Assembly: GCA_903895695.1 (NCBI GenBank)
Contig: CAITUY010000198.1
Span: 1-64,000, forward strand
From: an uncultured bacterium
GTDB lineage: Bacteria; Verrucomicrobiota; Kiritimatiellia; CAIKKV01; CAITUY01
DNA: 64,000 nucleotides
Reading direction: 5' to 3'
The notes under the pieces were generated by a model that ran no database searches, had not been told where the DNA came from, and saw only the letters and a program-made list of their open reading frames with translations. Positions 51,761 through 61,580 of the stretch are shown here, piece after piece. Numbering within the stretch: position 1 is the stretch's first letter; each line of letters starts with the position of its first letter. The position numbers were made by a program, and so were the translations under genes.

Positions 51761-54193
51761 ATGAAACTTCCTTTAAGTTGGTTGCGCGATTACGTGGAAT
51801 TCGACCTGACGCCGCGGGAGTTGGCCGACCGGCTCACCTTCTCGGGGACCGAGGTCGAGGGAATCGAGACGATCGGCGGCGAGTTCAAAGAGATCGTCGT
51901 CGGCGAGGTGCTCGCAGTCGACAAGCATCCGAATGCCGATCGCCTGACGGTTTGCCGCGTCAACGCGGGCTCGGCTGAGTTAACCGTTGTGTGTGGAGCC
52001 CCCAACGTGCGTGTCGGCGTGAAAGCGCCCCTCGCCGGTGTCGGCACCGTGCTGCCCGATGGAACGGTCATCAAGAAGGCCAAGGTCCGGGGCGTGGAGT
52101 CGTTTGGCATGCTTTGCGCCGAGGACGAACTCGGCCTTTCGAAAGATCACAGCGGCCTGATGCTGCTGCCCGATCACGCCCGGCCGGGCCAGCCGCTGTC
52201 CGAGCTACTGCCCCCCCCTGAAACCGTCCTCGAGCTCGAGGTTACCCCGAACCGCCCCGACTGCCTGAGCGTGATCGGCATGGCCCGTGAGATCGCGGCC
52301 CTGATGGGCAAGCCTCTGCGGATTCCCGAGATCGTACTTCCCGAGAGCGGAGAGCCGGTCGAGCGCCTGACCGGCGTGACGATCGAGGATAATGAGGGCT
52401 GCCCTCGTTACACGGCCCGCATCCTCTCGGGAGTGACCGTCGGGCCGAGCCCGGCCTGGATGCAGCACCGCTTGTCCTGCGCAGGCGTGCGCCCGATCAA
52501 CAATATCGTCGATATCACCAACTACGTGATGCTGGAATGCGGCCAGCCGCTGCATGCCTTCGATTATGAGCTTCTGGAGGGGCGGCGGATTGTCGTCCGC
52601 CGTCCGCGCCAGGGCGAGTCGCTGCAAACGCTCGACGGCCAGCCTCGGGCCATCGATCCGGACATGCTGGTGATTGCCGATGCCGGGCGACCGGTCGCCG
52701 TGGCCGGCGTCATGGGCGGTGCCGGGAGCGAAATCCGGGAAGCGACCCGGACGGTCCTGCTCGAGAGCGCCTATTTCAAGCCGCAGGACATCCGGCGGAC
52801 GTCCAAGCGGCTTGGACTGTCAACCGAGTCCTCCTATCGATTCGAACGCGGGATTGACGTCGGCGGCGTGGAATGGGCCAGCCGCCGAGCCGCGGCGTTC
52901 ATGGCCGCCCATGCCGCGGCGACGGTCGCGCCGGGCGTGGTGGATGCCTGGCCCACGCGCGCCCCGACCCGGCGCGTCAGCATGCGCTATGGCCGGGCGC
53001 GCGATCTCTTGGGCATCGATCTCGACGATGCCGGCATGAGTCGGATTCTCCGGTCACTCGGATTCGACCTGACGGTCCGCGACACGGACTGCGACGCGAC
53101 AGTGCCCACGTTCCGGGTCGACATTGACCAGGAGGCGGACCTGATCGAGGAGGTGGCCCGTGTGCATGGTCTGGATAAGGTGCCCGCGCCTGCGCCGGCG
53201 GCCAGGCTTGTGGCTGATGCCGACGACCGGCCGACCCGGGCCTTGCTGGCCTGCCGCGCCGCCCTTACGGGTCTGGGACTGACGGAGATTATCAACTACA
53301 GCTTTCTTTCCGAGCGCCTGCTGTCGTTTGTGGGTTACGGTTCTCCCGAAGCGCGGCTCGTGCTGCCCAACCCGATCAGCACCGACTTTGCCGTCATGCG
53401 CGATTCGTTGATTCCCCAGATGATCGAGACACTGGGCCGCAATCGCTCGCGGCAGGCGCGTGAGGCAGGTCTCTTCGAATTGGGGCGCGTGTTCGGCATG
53501 CAACCGGACGGACGCCCGATCGAGGACGACCGCTTGTGTGTTGGCCTGATGGGTTCCGTTGGGCGGACTGGTCTCGGCAAGGCGCAGGCCGTCGAGCCCG
53601 AGGACGTGTTCCAGTGGATGAAGGGCGGCCTGGAAGCCTTGTGCCGTGCCATGCAGGTGCCGACCAGCCGCAAGGGCGGCTTGTCGCGCCCCGGCATCGC
53701 TTTTGAGGAAATGTCGGCCCCCTGCTTTGAGCCGGGTCGGGCCGTTCGGGTGTTCATGGCTGGCGAACCTATCGGCGTGTTGGGCCTTGTGTCCGAACGG
53801 GTCCGCGGGGAATGGCGGGTGGCTGACCCGATGGGTGTGATGGAGTTGCGCATGGAGCCGCTTCTCAGGCACGCGCTGGACGTTCCGGCCGCGAAGCCCG
53901 TCGCCCCCTATCCCGGCGTGGAGCGCGACGTGGCCATGGTCGTGGATGATGCCACGACGCACGATGCCGTGCTGGCATGCATGTGGCAGGTCGCTCCGCC
54001 CGAATTGGTCGACGTGCGTCTGTTCGACATCTACCGGGGCAAGGGGCTGGGGGAGGGGCGCAAGAGCCTCGCCTACTCGTTGACCTACCGATCCATGGAG
54101 CGAACGCTCACGGATGAGGCGGCCAACGCGATGCACGACAGGATCAAGGCCGCACTGCGCCAGGATCTGCACGCGGATATTCGCGAAAGCTAG
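51761..54193 (+). CDS. pheT: Phenylalanyl-tRNA synthetase beta subunit
   Basis: 810 residues in the standard order. EMAP-II-like tRNA-binding domain (about 40-150, DKHPNADRLTVCRVN), B3/4 editing domain (about 210-380, RPINNIVDITNYVMLECGQPLHAFDYE), B5 (about 405-475), class II-like core (GLTEIINYSFLSERL, NPISTDFAVMRDSLIPQMIE), and a C-terminal FDX-ACB domain (YPGVERDVAMVVDDATTH...LTYRSMERTLTDEA). Follows pheS by 61 bp. Confidence 0.97.
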   Translation: MKLPLSWLRDYVEFDLTPRELADRLTFSGTEVEGIETIGGEFKEIVVGEVLAVDKHPNADRLTVCRVNAGSAELTVVCGAPNVRVGVKAPLAGVGTVLPDGTVIKKAKVRGVESFGMLCAEDELGLSKDHSGLMLLPDHARPGQPLSELLPPPETVLELEVTPNRPDCLSVIGMAREIAALMGKPLRIPEIVLPESGEPVERLTGVTIEDNEGCPRYTARILSGVTVGPSPAWMQHRLSCAGVRPINNIVDITNYVMLECGQPLHAFDYELLEGRRIVVRRPRQGESLQTLDGQPRAIDPDMLVIADAGRPVAVAGVMGGAGSEIREATRTVLLESAYFKPQDIRRTSKRLGLSTESSYRFERGIDVGGVEWASRRAAAFMAAHAAATVAPGVVDAWPTRAPTRRVSMRYGRARDLLGIDLDDAGMSRILRSLGFDLTVRDTDCDATVPTFRVDIDQEADLIEEVARVHGLDKVPAPAPAARLVADADDRPTRALLACRAALTGLGLTEIINYSFLSERLLSFVGYGSPEARLVLPNPISTDFAVMRDSLIPQMIETLGRNRSRQAREAGLFELGRVFGMQPDGRPIEDDRLCVGLMGSVGRTGLGKAQAVEPEDVFQWMKGGLEALCRAMQVPTSRKGGLSRPGIAFEEMSAPCFEPGRAVRVFMAGEPIGVLGLVSERVRGEWRVADPMGVMELRMEPLLRHALDVPAAKPVAPYPGVERDVAMVVDDATTHDAVLACMWQVAPPELVDVRLFDIYRGKGLGEGRKSLAYSLTYRSMERTLTDEAANAMHDRIKAALRQDLHADIRES

Positions 54194-54258
54194 AAGCGAT
54201 CGGGGCCATCGCGCGGTCGGCACCAGGGCGAACCACGTCCCCACCGGGCGCCGCAATT

Positions 54259-54292
54259 CCATTCGAACCCATCGAATGGCATCAGGTTTTTT
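54259..54292 (+). terminator. Terminator after pheT
   Basis: CCATTCGA (54259-54266) and TCGAATGG (54272-54279) form an 8-bp stem with loop ACCCA, followed at 54287-54292 by TTTTTT. A second TCAGGTTTTT box lies about 22 bp downstream. It lies 65 bp past pheT and before the kinase gene. Confidence 0.55.
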
Positions 54293-54385
54293 GTGGGCTC
54301 CAATCAGGTTTTTCCCGATAGCCGGCCTGGGTGCCCGCCCCTAATATTCGAATGTGATTCGTGGGACTATTAGGCAGGCACCTTC

Positions 54386-56167
54386 ATGAGCGTCGCGGTA
54401 ATGGAATCGCCGCTGTCAACGGCAGGGGCAATGGAGTTGGGCGCGTCGGGTTCTGTAGCGGGAACTCGATTGCCCGCGGGTGGCCTGCCTGCCGATGGCG
54501 TCCATGTGTCCGAGGCGCGGTTGCTCATGACACTCATGGACAACACGCCGGAGCGGATCTATTTCAAGGATCTGCAGAGTCGGTTCATGCAAGGCAACCG
54601 GGCCTTGGCTGCCTTCTTCGGCGTCCGCCATCCGGACGAACTCATCGGCAAGACCGATGCCGATTTCTTCTCGGCGGAACACGCCCGGGCCGCGCTTGAT
54701 GATGAACAGCGTGTCATCAAGACCGGCCATCCTCTCGTCAATAGGGAGGAGAAGGAGACCTGGCCTGACGGGACGACGACCTGGTCGAGCACGTCGAAGG
54801 CGCGGCTACTGGACGAGGCCGGTCGGCCCGTTGGTTCGTTCGGGATTTCACGCGACATCACCGAGCGGCGCCAAGCCCAGTTGGCGTTGCAGGCAAGCGA
54901 GGAACGATATCGCCAACTGCTGGCGGCCATCCCGACCTACACCTATTGCGTGCAGATGGAAGGCAAGAGGCCGATAAGTACGCAGCACTCGATGGGGTGC
55001 CTGGCAATCACGGGGTACACGCCTGCGGAGTATGCGGCGAAACCCGGATTGTGGCTGGAAATGGTGCATCCCGAGGACCGGACCGCTGTCGCGGACCATG
55101 TTCGTCGGGTCTTGTCGTTTGAGCGCGTAAAACCCCTGGAGCATCGCATCAACCATCGCGACGGCACAGTGCGATGGGTGCGCAATACCATCGTGCACCA
55201 TCGCGATGCCGAAGGGCGCGTGCTGCGCTACGATGGTCTGGTGGAAGACATCACGGAGCGCAAGCATGCCGAGGTGGTCCTGCAGACAACGCTGGAGGAG
55301 TTGGACGAGCGCGTGCGTATGCGCACGGCTGAACTGGCTCAGGCCAATGAAGTGCTGCAGGTGGAAGTAGCCGAGCGGAAACGGACCGAGACGAAGATGC
55401 AGGACGTGGTGAGCCGCTTGCGGGCCTTGGACGAGGCACGTTTGCGGCTCGTGTCGAACGTCTCGCACGAACTTAAGACCCCGCTGACATCGCTTCGGTT
55501 TGCCATCGATAACATGATCAAGGGAGTGGCCGGACCCTTGTCTGACGTTTGTCGGGCCTACCTGGCCATGATGAAACGCGATACCGATCGCCTGATGCGG
55601 ACGGTGCTCGAGATTTTGGATTTGAGCCGGATCGAGACCCACACGCTCGCGCTCAACACCTCACGCGTGCGCCTGGCCGATCTGGTGCGCGAGACGGTGG
55701 AATCGCTCAAGATCCATGCCGACGCGAAGCAGCAGCAACTCGCCGTGCAGTGGGGCGACCGCGATGATATCACGGTGGAATGGGATGTTGAGAAGATTGA
55801 GCGGGTGGTCATCAATGTGGTCGAAAACGCCATCAAGTATACCCCCAAGGGCGGGCGGGTGTACGTCAGAGTCCGGCCTGACGACACACACGCGGGAGTT
55901 GTCGTGTTGGATGTTGTCGACAACGGCATCGGGATTGCGCCGCAACACATCGATCATGTCACCGACCGCTACTTCAGGGTGGGGGAGCAGGTGAGTGGCG
56001 CGGGCCTCGGGCTGTCGATCACCCAGGAGATCGTTAAGCGGCACGGAGGGTGGCTCAAGGTGGCGAGTCCTCCCCACGGGGAGGCTTGCGGCACCCAAGT
56101 GTCACTCTACATCCCCATGGTCCCGCGGCACGAGAGCGCCGCCGCGGCCCCCCGGGCTGCCGGGTAG
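54386..56167 (+). CDS. PAS-domain sensor histidine kinase
   Basis: 593 residues with no transmembrane segment. Two PAS domains (about 45-160, IYFKDLQSRFMQGNRALAAFFG; about 175-292, ending GLVEDITERKHAE), a coiled-coil (about 295-350), then HisKA with SNVSHELKTPLTSLR (H361) and the ATPase domain with NVVENAIKYTPKGG, DNGIGIAPQHID and GAGLGLSITQEIVKRHGG. Cytoplasmic, probably sensing a small ligand or redox state. No response regulator gene is adjacent. ATG 54386 has a weak AGGCACC-like ribosome binding site. Confidence 0.92.
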   Translation: MSVAVMESPLSTAGAMELGASGSVAGTRLPAGGLPADGVHVSEARLLMTLMDNTPERIYFKDLQSRFMQGNRALAAFFGVRHPDELIGKTDADFFSAEHARAALDDEQRVIKTGHPLVNREEKETWPDGTTTWSSTSKARLLDEAGRPVGSFGISRDITERRQAQLALQASEERYRQLLAAIPTYTYCVQMEGKRPISTQHSMGCLAITGYTPAEYAAKPGLWLEMVHPEDRTAVADHVRRVLSFERVKPLEHRINHRDGTVRWVRNTIVHHRDAEGRVLRYDGLVEDITERKHAEVVLQTTLEELDERVRMRTAELAQANEVLQVEVAERKRTETKMQDVVSRLRALDEARLRLVSNVSHELKTPLTSLRFAIDNMIKGVAGPLSDVCRAYLAMMKRDTDRLMRTVLEILDLSRIETHTLALNTSRVRLADLVRETVESLKIHADAKQQQLAVQWGDRDDITVEWDVEKIERVVINVVENAIKYTPKGGRVYVRVRPDDTHAGVVVLDVVDNGIGIAPQHIDHVTDRYFRVGEQVSGAGLGLSITQEIVKRHGGWLKVASPPHGEACGTQVSLYIPMVPRHESAAAAPRAAG

Positions 56168-56290
56168 GCGCGCGCCTGGCGCGGCGTATACAAGCCTGCG
56201 ACTTTCCGGGCCGGGGCGTTTTGTGTGGCGCGGGGCCTTCCTTCCTGACATAATCCAGCGCCGTTTCCTTCATGGGAATACGGGTAAAAC

Positions 56291-56998
56291 ATGATCTGGG
56301 CCGACACATCATACGGGGACCGCATCCTGATTCTGCCGTCATTATTGGCGGCCGATTTTGGCCGGCTTGCGGATGGGGCTAAAGCCGCCGAAGCCGCAGG
56401 GGCGGATGCGCTTCACATCGATATCATGGACGGGCACTTTGTACCGAACCTGAGCCTGGGCCCGGACGTGGTTCGCATGGCCCGGCGGACAGTCCGGATT
56501 CCCTTGAGCATCCACTTGATGATGACCAATCCCGGGGCCTATCTTGAACGCTTCATCGAAGCCGGCGCCGACATTGTCCTCATTCATATCGAAGTCGACG
56601 GCGACATCGCCGGCATGCTCCGCCGGATTCGGGAGTTGGGCGCGCGGCCCGGGATCACCCTGAATCCCGCCACTGCAGCTGAGCGCGTCTTTGACTGTTT
56701 GCCCCTCGTAGATGAAGTGCTGTGCATGACAGTCAACCCCGGATATGGAGGACAGGCCTTCATGGCCGAAGTGCTGCCCAAGATCGCGCTCTTGCGGGCG
56801 CAAATGCTGGCCCGGGGCTTGACGGCCGCAATTTCCGTGGATGGCGGCATCGACTTGACCACGGCGCCCCGCGCGGTCGCGGCCGGGGCCAACGCCCTGA
56901 TTGTCGGCACCGCATTGTACCGTTTGGCCGACATGACGGCGGGCGTCATGGCCTTGCGCCGCACGGCGCAGGCGGCTTTTCCCCGTCGTCCCGCATGA
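56291..56998 (+). CDS. rpe: Ribulose-phosphate 3-epimerase
   Basis: 235 residues, TIM barrel. LPSLLAADFGRL, HIDIMDGHFVPNLSLGPDVV (metal His and Asp), SIHLMMTNPGAYL, MTVNPGYGGQAFM and VDGGIDLTTAP are family signatures. It interconverts ribulose-5-phosphate and xylulose-5-phosphate in the pentose phosphate pathway, which fits the xylose isomerase gene of this genome. The stop overlaps the lepA start by 4 bp (ATGA). Confidence 0.96.
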   Translation: MIWADTSYGDRILILPSLLAADFGRLADGAKAAEAAGADALHIDIMDGHFVPNLSLGPDVVRMARRTVRIPLSIHLMMTNPGAYLERFIEAGADIVLIHIEVDGDIAGMLRRIRELGARPGITLNPATAAERVFDCLPLVDEVLCMTVNPGYGGQAFMAEVLPKIALLRAQMLARGLTAAISVDGGIDLTTAPRAVAAGANALIVGTALYRLADMTAGVMALRRTAQAAFPRRPA

Positions 56999-58812
56999 GA
57001 CCCGATGCTATGCGAACCCTTCCGAACATCCGCAATTTTTGCATCATTGCCCACATCGACCACGGCAAGTCCACGCTGGCCGACCGGCTTCTGATGCTGA
57101 CTCACACGATCGAGGAACGCAACTTCCAGAACCAGGTTCTGGATAGCATGGATCTCGAACGCGAACGCGGCATCACGATCAAGAGCCACCCGGTCACGAT
57201 GAAATACGTCGCCCGGGACGGCGTCGAGTACGAGTTGAACCTCCTCGATACGCCAGGCCATGTCGACTTCACCTACGAGGTGTCGCGCAGCATGGTGGCC
57301 TGTGAGGGCGCTTTGCTGGTGGTCGACGCAGGGCAGGGGGTGGAAGCCCAGACCGTGGCCAACGCTTACCTGGCCGTGGAGAACAATCTGGAAATCGTAC
57401 CCGTGATCAACAAGATCGACCTGCCGAGCGCAAACCCGGAAGTGGTGGCCCGCCAGATCGAGGAAATCCTTTCCATCCCGGCTGCAGACGCACCGCGGAT
57501 CAGCGCCAAAAGCGGTCTGGGTGTGGCCGACCTGCTGGAGACGATCGTTCAGCGCTTGCCTCCGCCAAAGACCCGGGATGACGGTTTTGTGCGGGCCCTG
57601 GTGTTCGACTCGGTCTACGATGCCTTCCGCGGGGTCGTGGTCTATGTGCGGGTCATGGATGGCGAGTTGAAGGCCGGCGACCGCGTTGACCTGATGAACA
57701 GCGGACTCTCCTCGGATGTCAAGGAAGTCGGCCGATTCCATCCGGGGATGGAGCCGGTTCCGGTGTTGAAGACCGGACAGGTCGGCTATCTCATCGGCAC
57801 CCTCAAGAGCGCTGGCGACATCAAGAGCGGCGATACCATTACGCTGACGCAACACCCGGCGCCGGAAGCGCTGCCGGGCATGCGCGAAATCCACCCGATG
57901 GTGTTCAGTGGTGTCTACCCGGTCAATACATCCGACTACGAGAAATTGAAGGCCGGCATGGATCGCCTGCGCCTCAACGACAGTGCGTTCACATACCAAC
58001 CTGAGTCGTCGGTGGCGCTCGGGTTCGGCTTCCGATGCGGCTTTCTTGGACTGCTGCACCTGGAGATCGTGCAGGAGCGACTGCGGCGCGAGTTCGACCT
58101 CGACGTGATCAGCACATATCCCTCGGTCGTGTACCGCGTCTTTCTGAAGGACGGCACGATGGAGGAAATCGACAACCCGATCCGGCTTCAGGATCCGTCG
58201 CGCATCGACCACCTCGAAGAACCCATGATCCGGGCCTACATCATCTGCCAGAACGAGAACATCGGCGATGTGATGAAACTCGTGATGGATCGCCGCGGGG
58301 TCATGGACAAGACTGAGACGCTGGACGGACAACGGGTCATGTTGACGTGCACGATGCCTCTGAACGAGATCCTGATCGACTTCCACGACTACCTGAAAAG
58401 CGTCAGCCGCGGCTATGCGTCGATGGACTATGAACATACCGGCTACGTGAAGAGCGATCTCGTGAAGATGGATATCATGCTGAATGGCGAGGTCGTCGAT
58501 GCATTCTCCTGCATCATCCACAAAGACAAGGCCGTCTACCGCGGGCGCCAGATGTGCGAGGCGCTCAAGGACGTGATTCCCCCGCATATGTTTGCCATTC
58601 CGATCCAGGCCGCGATCAACAAGACCGTGATCGCGCGCGAAACCATCCGCGCGATGCGCAAGGACGTGACCGCGAAATGCTACGGCGGCGATATCAGCCG
58701 AAAACGAAAACTGCTCGAGCGCCAGAAGGAAGGCAAGAAGCGGATGAAGGAAATCGGATCCGTCCGCGTTCCCCAGGAGGCCTTCATTTCGGTGCTGAAG
58801 ACGACTGGTTGA
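56995..58812 (+). CDS. lepA: Elongation factor 4 (LepA)
   Basis: 605 residues. The GTPase domain has IAHIDHGKSTLADRL, DLERERGITIKSHPV (switch I), LLDTPGHVDF and NKIDLPSAN. The EF-G-like domains II, III and V follow (QPESSVALGFGFRCGFLGLLHLEIVQERLRREF; then VLMTC-type region), with the LepA-specific C-terminal domain ending RKRKLLERQKEGKKRMKEIG. It acts on stalled ribosomes. ATG 56995 overlaps the rpe stop (ATGA); ATG 57010 is the alternative. lepA-lepB adjacency is classical. Confidence 0.96.
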   Translation: MRPDAMRTLPNIRNFCIIAHIDHGKSTLADRLLMLTHTIEERNFQNQVLDSMDLERERGITIKSHPVTMKYVARDGVEYELNLLDTPGHVDFTYEVSRSMVACEGALLVVDAGQGVEAQTVANAYLAVENNLEIVPVINKIDLPSANPEVVARQIEEILSIPAADAPRISAKSGLGVADLLETIVQRLPPPKTRDDGFVRALVFDSVYDAFRGVVVYVRVMDGELKAGDRVDLMNSGLSSDVKEVGRFHPGMEPVPVLKTGQVGYLIGTLKSAGDIKSGDTITLTQHPAPEALPGMREIHPMVFSGVYPVNTSDYEKLKAGMDRLRLNDSAFTYQPESSVALGFGFRCGFLGLLHLEIVQERLRREFDLDVISTYPSVVYRVFLKDGTMEEIDNPIRLQDPSRIDHLEEPMIRAYIICQNENIGDVMKLVMDRRGVMDKTETLDGQRVMLTCTMPLNEILIDFHDYLKSVSRGYASMDYEHTGYVKSDLVKMDIMLNGEVVDAFSCIIHKDKAVYRGRQMCEALKDVIPPHMFAIPIQAAINKTVIARETIRAMRKDVTAKCYGGDISRKRKLLERQKEGKKRMKEIGSVRVPQEAFISVLKTTG

Positions 58813-58828
58813 GCGAGGAACAGACACC

Positions 58829-59908
58829 ATGGCAGGATTCTGGCAACGACGGCGAGCGAAGAAGGCGGGCAAGGATTGGCTTCGGCACGCGCGGCATTGC
58901 CGTCGGACCCGCGAGGATCTGGCGCCCGCGGCCGAGGTGGCCCGACTGCGCGAAGTCGAGGCTGAACTACAGACGGCCGTGAGGGCCGGCGACGTGGACG
59001 GCATCGAACGCAGTTGCACGGCCATGGAGGCGTGCGTGCGGCGCCTGGCGCCGGTAGTTCCGCACGCCGGCTTCCGCGAGAATCTGGAGGTCATCGTGGT
59101 TGCCGTGGCTGTCGCCATGGCGTTCCGAACCTACTTCCTTCAGCCGTTCAAGATCCCCACGGGGTCTATGCAGCCCACACTTTACGGCATTCACTACTCG
59201 CCCCAGGATGGCACCACGCTCGCCGACCGGGCGCCGCTGAGCTACCTGAAGTGGCTTCTGTTCGGGGAGTGGTACACGGAGATCAAGGCGACGGCCTCGG
59301 GGGTGGTACGGGGCCCGCTGGCGGAGCAGGGCGGCATGGTGCTTTACGACATCGGGGGCCTGGCTCACCAGGTACCCAAAGATGCCGTCATCAAGATCAG
59401 GCAGGGCGACGACGTGGTGGCCGGCCAGGTCATTGCAACCGCTAATCAGATCAGCGGAGACCATCTCTTCGTCAACCGGGTCGCCTGGAATTTTGGTCAT
59501 CCTGCCAGGGGTGAAGTGATGGTATTCAAGACCCGCGGCATTGCGCGGCTCGACCAGAATACGCACTACATCAAGCGGCTGGTCGGCCTCCCCGGCGAAA
59601 GCGTGGCCGTTCACGATCCGTACCTGATCATCAACGGCCGAAAGGTTGATTCCCCGGCACCTATCCGGCGGATCGAGACACGGGCTCCGGGTTACACCGG
59701 GTACCATTCGGCAGGCGCCGGCGCCGACTACTTGTCCACGTCGAACCAGACGGTGACCCTGACCGGGCAGGAGTACTTCGGGATGGGCGACAACACCCTC
59801 AACAGCTTCGACGGTCGTTACTGGGGACCCGTGCCGGCCGCGAACATGGTCGGGCCCGCCTGGATCGTCTACTGGCCATTGTCCCGCCGCTGGGGCCGGG
59901 TTGACTGA
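58829..59908 (+). CDS. lepB: Signal peptidase I
   Basis: 359 residues. One membrane helix (about 84-104) precedes the catalytic Ser in KIPTGSMQPTL (S113) and Lys in THYIKRLVGLPGE (K249); GDNTLNSFDGRYWGPV is the conserved last box. It removes the signal peptides of exported proteins. The N-terminus is a charged, helical cytoplasmic extension of about 80 residues, longer than usual. It follows lepA by 16 bp. Confidence 0.95.
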   Translation: MAGFWQRRRAKKAGKDWLRHARHCRRTREDLAPAAEVARLREVEAELQTAVRAGDVDGIERSCTAMEACVRRLAPVVPHAGFRENLEVIVVAVAVAMAFRTYFLQPFKIPTGSMQPTLYGIHYSPQDGTTLADRAPLSYLKWLLFGEWYTEIKATASGVVRGPLAEQGGMVLYDIGGLAHQVPKDAVIKIRQGDDVVAGQVIATANQISGDHLFVNRVAWNFGHPARGEVMVFKTRGIARLDQNTHYIKRLVGLPGESVAVHDPYLIINGRKVDSPAPIRRIETRAPGYTGYHSAGAGADYLSTSNQTVTLTGQEYFGMGDNTLNSFDGRYWGPVPAANMVGPAWIVYWPLSRRWGRVD

Positions 59909-60261
59909 CGCGCGACCGGTTACCCAGACACGCAAACATCCGTACGCAATGGCCGGTTCTCGCGCCCGGGCGCGTGATGTGCATGGGCTCAGGAATGGGT
60001 AGCACGACGAGCGCGTCTGAACGAATGCGGCGTTATCCAGAGACCGTCTGCTGGTGGGCACTTGACGCGGCGCCACATCTCCACTGAATCGCCGAATCCG
60101 ACTTCTTCACAAGCCAATCGGTCCTTTTGTCAGCTTATTCACAATGTCGCATAATATATCTTATGTCTACTCAAGTGGCAGGAGAATGGCGATCTGTTGT
60201 GGTATTGAGCCGGGATTGACCGCCAGGGCCACTATGAGGAAAAGGCCGACCTATCGGGACG
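59909..60261. other. Intergenic stretch without recognisable gene
   Basis: About 350 bp between convergent lepB and the GspC-like gene. The middle is AT-rich near 60120-60170 (TTCACAATGTCGCATAATAT), unlike its GC-rich surroundings. Short frames have no family likeness and I see no RNA gene. Confidence 0.5.
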
Positions 60262-61164
60262 TTACGGTCTCACAAGGTATACTTGCTTGCTTGTCTGGCC
60301 ATCACGCTCGACTTCGAGGACCAGGGCATTCATGCGATCTTTGAGGAACTGATCGATGAAGAACTCGGCTCGCCGCCGGCTGGTCATAGGCACCGAGTTG
60401 ACTTGGCGAACAATGTCGCCGTTGTTGAGCCCGACCGCCTTGAAGAAGTCGGCTTCGCCCTCAACCCCGACGACGTAGCCGGAGATCTTACTGTCCGCCG
60501 TCCGGACCGGTTTGAGCGAGTCGAAGACGGCCACCATCCGGTCCGGCTCATCGAGTAATTCCTGGTAGTAGTTCAGCAACGCCTGGCGGCTGAACTGCCA
60601 CCGGTCCACCTGCAGTTTTGCGCCACCGAACCGGTTTGTACCAGCGGCCGCAGCGTCCGCTGCCACGACGACGTTGCTTGGCGGTACCGGTGTGCGAGCG
60701 CGACCGAAATCGAGCCAGATATCCTCGGCAGCCCCCGCGATCCTGAGAGTGACGTGATCGAAGAAGATTCGCTCGACCCTGGCCTCGGCGACGGTGTCGC
60801 CCTCGCTCACGATCTGCTGTTCATGGCGGACGCCGTCGTCCAGGATGGCCTTCCGCCGGGCCTGCTCGTCGGCGCCGTCGACAAAGAAAGTTCCTGCCAG
60901 ACGGAAGCGCCGCGCGCCGCTCGGCGCACTGGCGGGCGTCGTTGCCGCTCCCGGGAGTGAGAGGACGCTCCAGACGGCGCCCGTGACATTGCCAGTGCGG
61001 GTCGCGGCGAAGTCGAGCGGTTTGGCCGCGCTGGACTCCGGGGTCGGGATCTGCGGCAAGGTGGTCCAGGTTCTGACGAGGACCGTTCCCAGGACGACTG
61101 CCAAGCCGAGACCTGCGCCAGCCGTGCAGCGGACCAGGAGAAGATGTCGAGAGCCAGAGGCCAT
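60262..61164 (-). CDS. GspC-like inner membrane protein with PDZ-type domain
   Basis: 300 residues. One N-terminal helix (about 13-32) precedes a Pro/Ala linker, a GspC-type homology region (FRLAGTFFVDG, then a segment ILDDGVRHEQQIVSEGDTV and VERIFFDHVTLRIAGA), and a C-terminal PDZ-like domain (ISGYVVGVEGEADFFKAVGLNNGDIVRQVN, FFIDQFLKDRMNALVLEVERDG). GspC links inner-membrane platform and secretin in type II secretion, but no other gsp genes are here. ATG 61164 lies inside the 3' end of rnpB. A later TTG start is possible. Confidence 0.7.
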   Translation of the reverse strand: MASGSRHLLLVRCTAGAGLGLAVVLGTVLVRTWTTLPQIPTPESSAAKPLDFAATRTGNVTGAVWSVLSLPGAATTPASAPSGARRFRLAGTFFVDGADEQARRKAILDDGVRHEQQIVSEGDTVAEARVERIFFDHVTLRIAGAAEDIWLDFGRARTPVPPSNVVVAADAAAAGTNRFGGAKLQVDRWQFSRQALLNYYQELLDEPDRMVAVFDSLKPVRTADSKISGYVVGVEGEADFFKAVGLNNGDIVRQVNSVPMTSRRRAEFFIDQFLKDRMNALVLEVERDGQTSKQVYLVRP

Positions 61165-61535
61165 AAGCCGGATTCTGTTTCCCGCCGAAGCGGGCACGGT
61201 CATTTATCTAAGCGATCAACCCGAAACCGCGTCCCGTCAAAACGGGTACATGAGGCGGGTCACCTCAGGTCTCCTATTTGATCTTGCTCCGAACGGGGTT
61301 TGCCATGCGGAGGCCATCTCTGGCCTGCCCGGTGGTCTCTTACACCACCTTTTCACCCTTACCTCCCGCTTGCGCAAGAGGCGGTATATTCTCTGTGGCA
61401 CTTTCCGTTACCTCCGCTTAAACGGAGGTCCCCGGGCTTATTCGGCACCGGCGTTCTGCCCTGTGGAGTCCGGACTTTCCTCCCCTGACGGCCCAAAAGC
61501 CGCCTGGAGCGACCGAAACACCTCTGGCTCTCGAC
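61146..61535 (-). ncRNA. rnpB: RNase P RNA (type A)
   Basis: Catalytic RNA of RNase P, which matures the 5' ends of tRNAs. On the minus strand the 5' part contains the conserved GAGGAAAGTCCGGACTCCAC and the 3' part ACAGAATCCGGCTTA, the two halves of helix P4. The ends pair perfectly over 15 bp (GTCGAGAGCCAGAGG-type arms at 61146-61160 and 61521-61535), giving P1. The internal AGATAAATGACCG near the 3' end is also typical. Length is about 390 nt. Its 3' end overlaps the putative ATG of the GspC-like gene. Confidence 0.97.
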
Positions 61536-61541
61536 GGGAAG

Positions 61542-61569
61542 AGTCTAGCAGGCCGTGGCAGGAAAGCAA
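61542..61569 (-). promoter_or_regulatory. Promoter of rnpB
   Basis: On the minus strand TTGCTT (61564-61569) and TAGACT (61542-61547), with an extended TGC before the -10, are separated by 16 bases. The predicted start about 61535 matches the 5' end of helix P1. Confidence 0.75.
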
Positions 61570-61580
61570 ACGCGGCGGGT

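Noticed and set aside
60262..61164. Complete type II secretion system
   Set aside because: Only a GspC-like protein is present; no gspD, gspE, gspF or pseudopilin genes are in the window.
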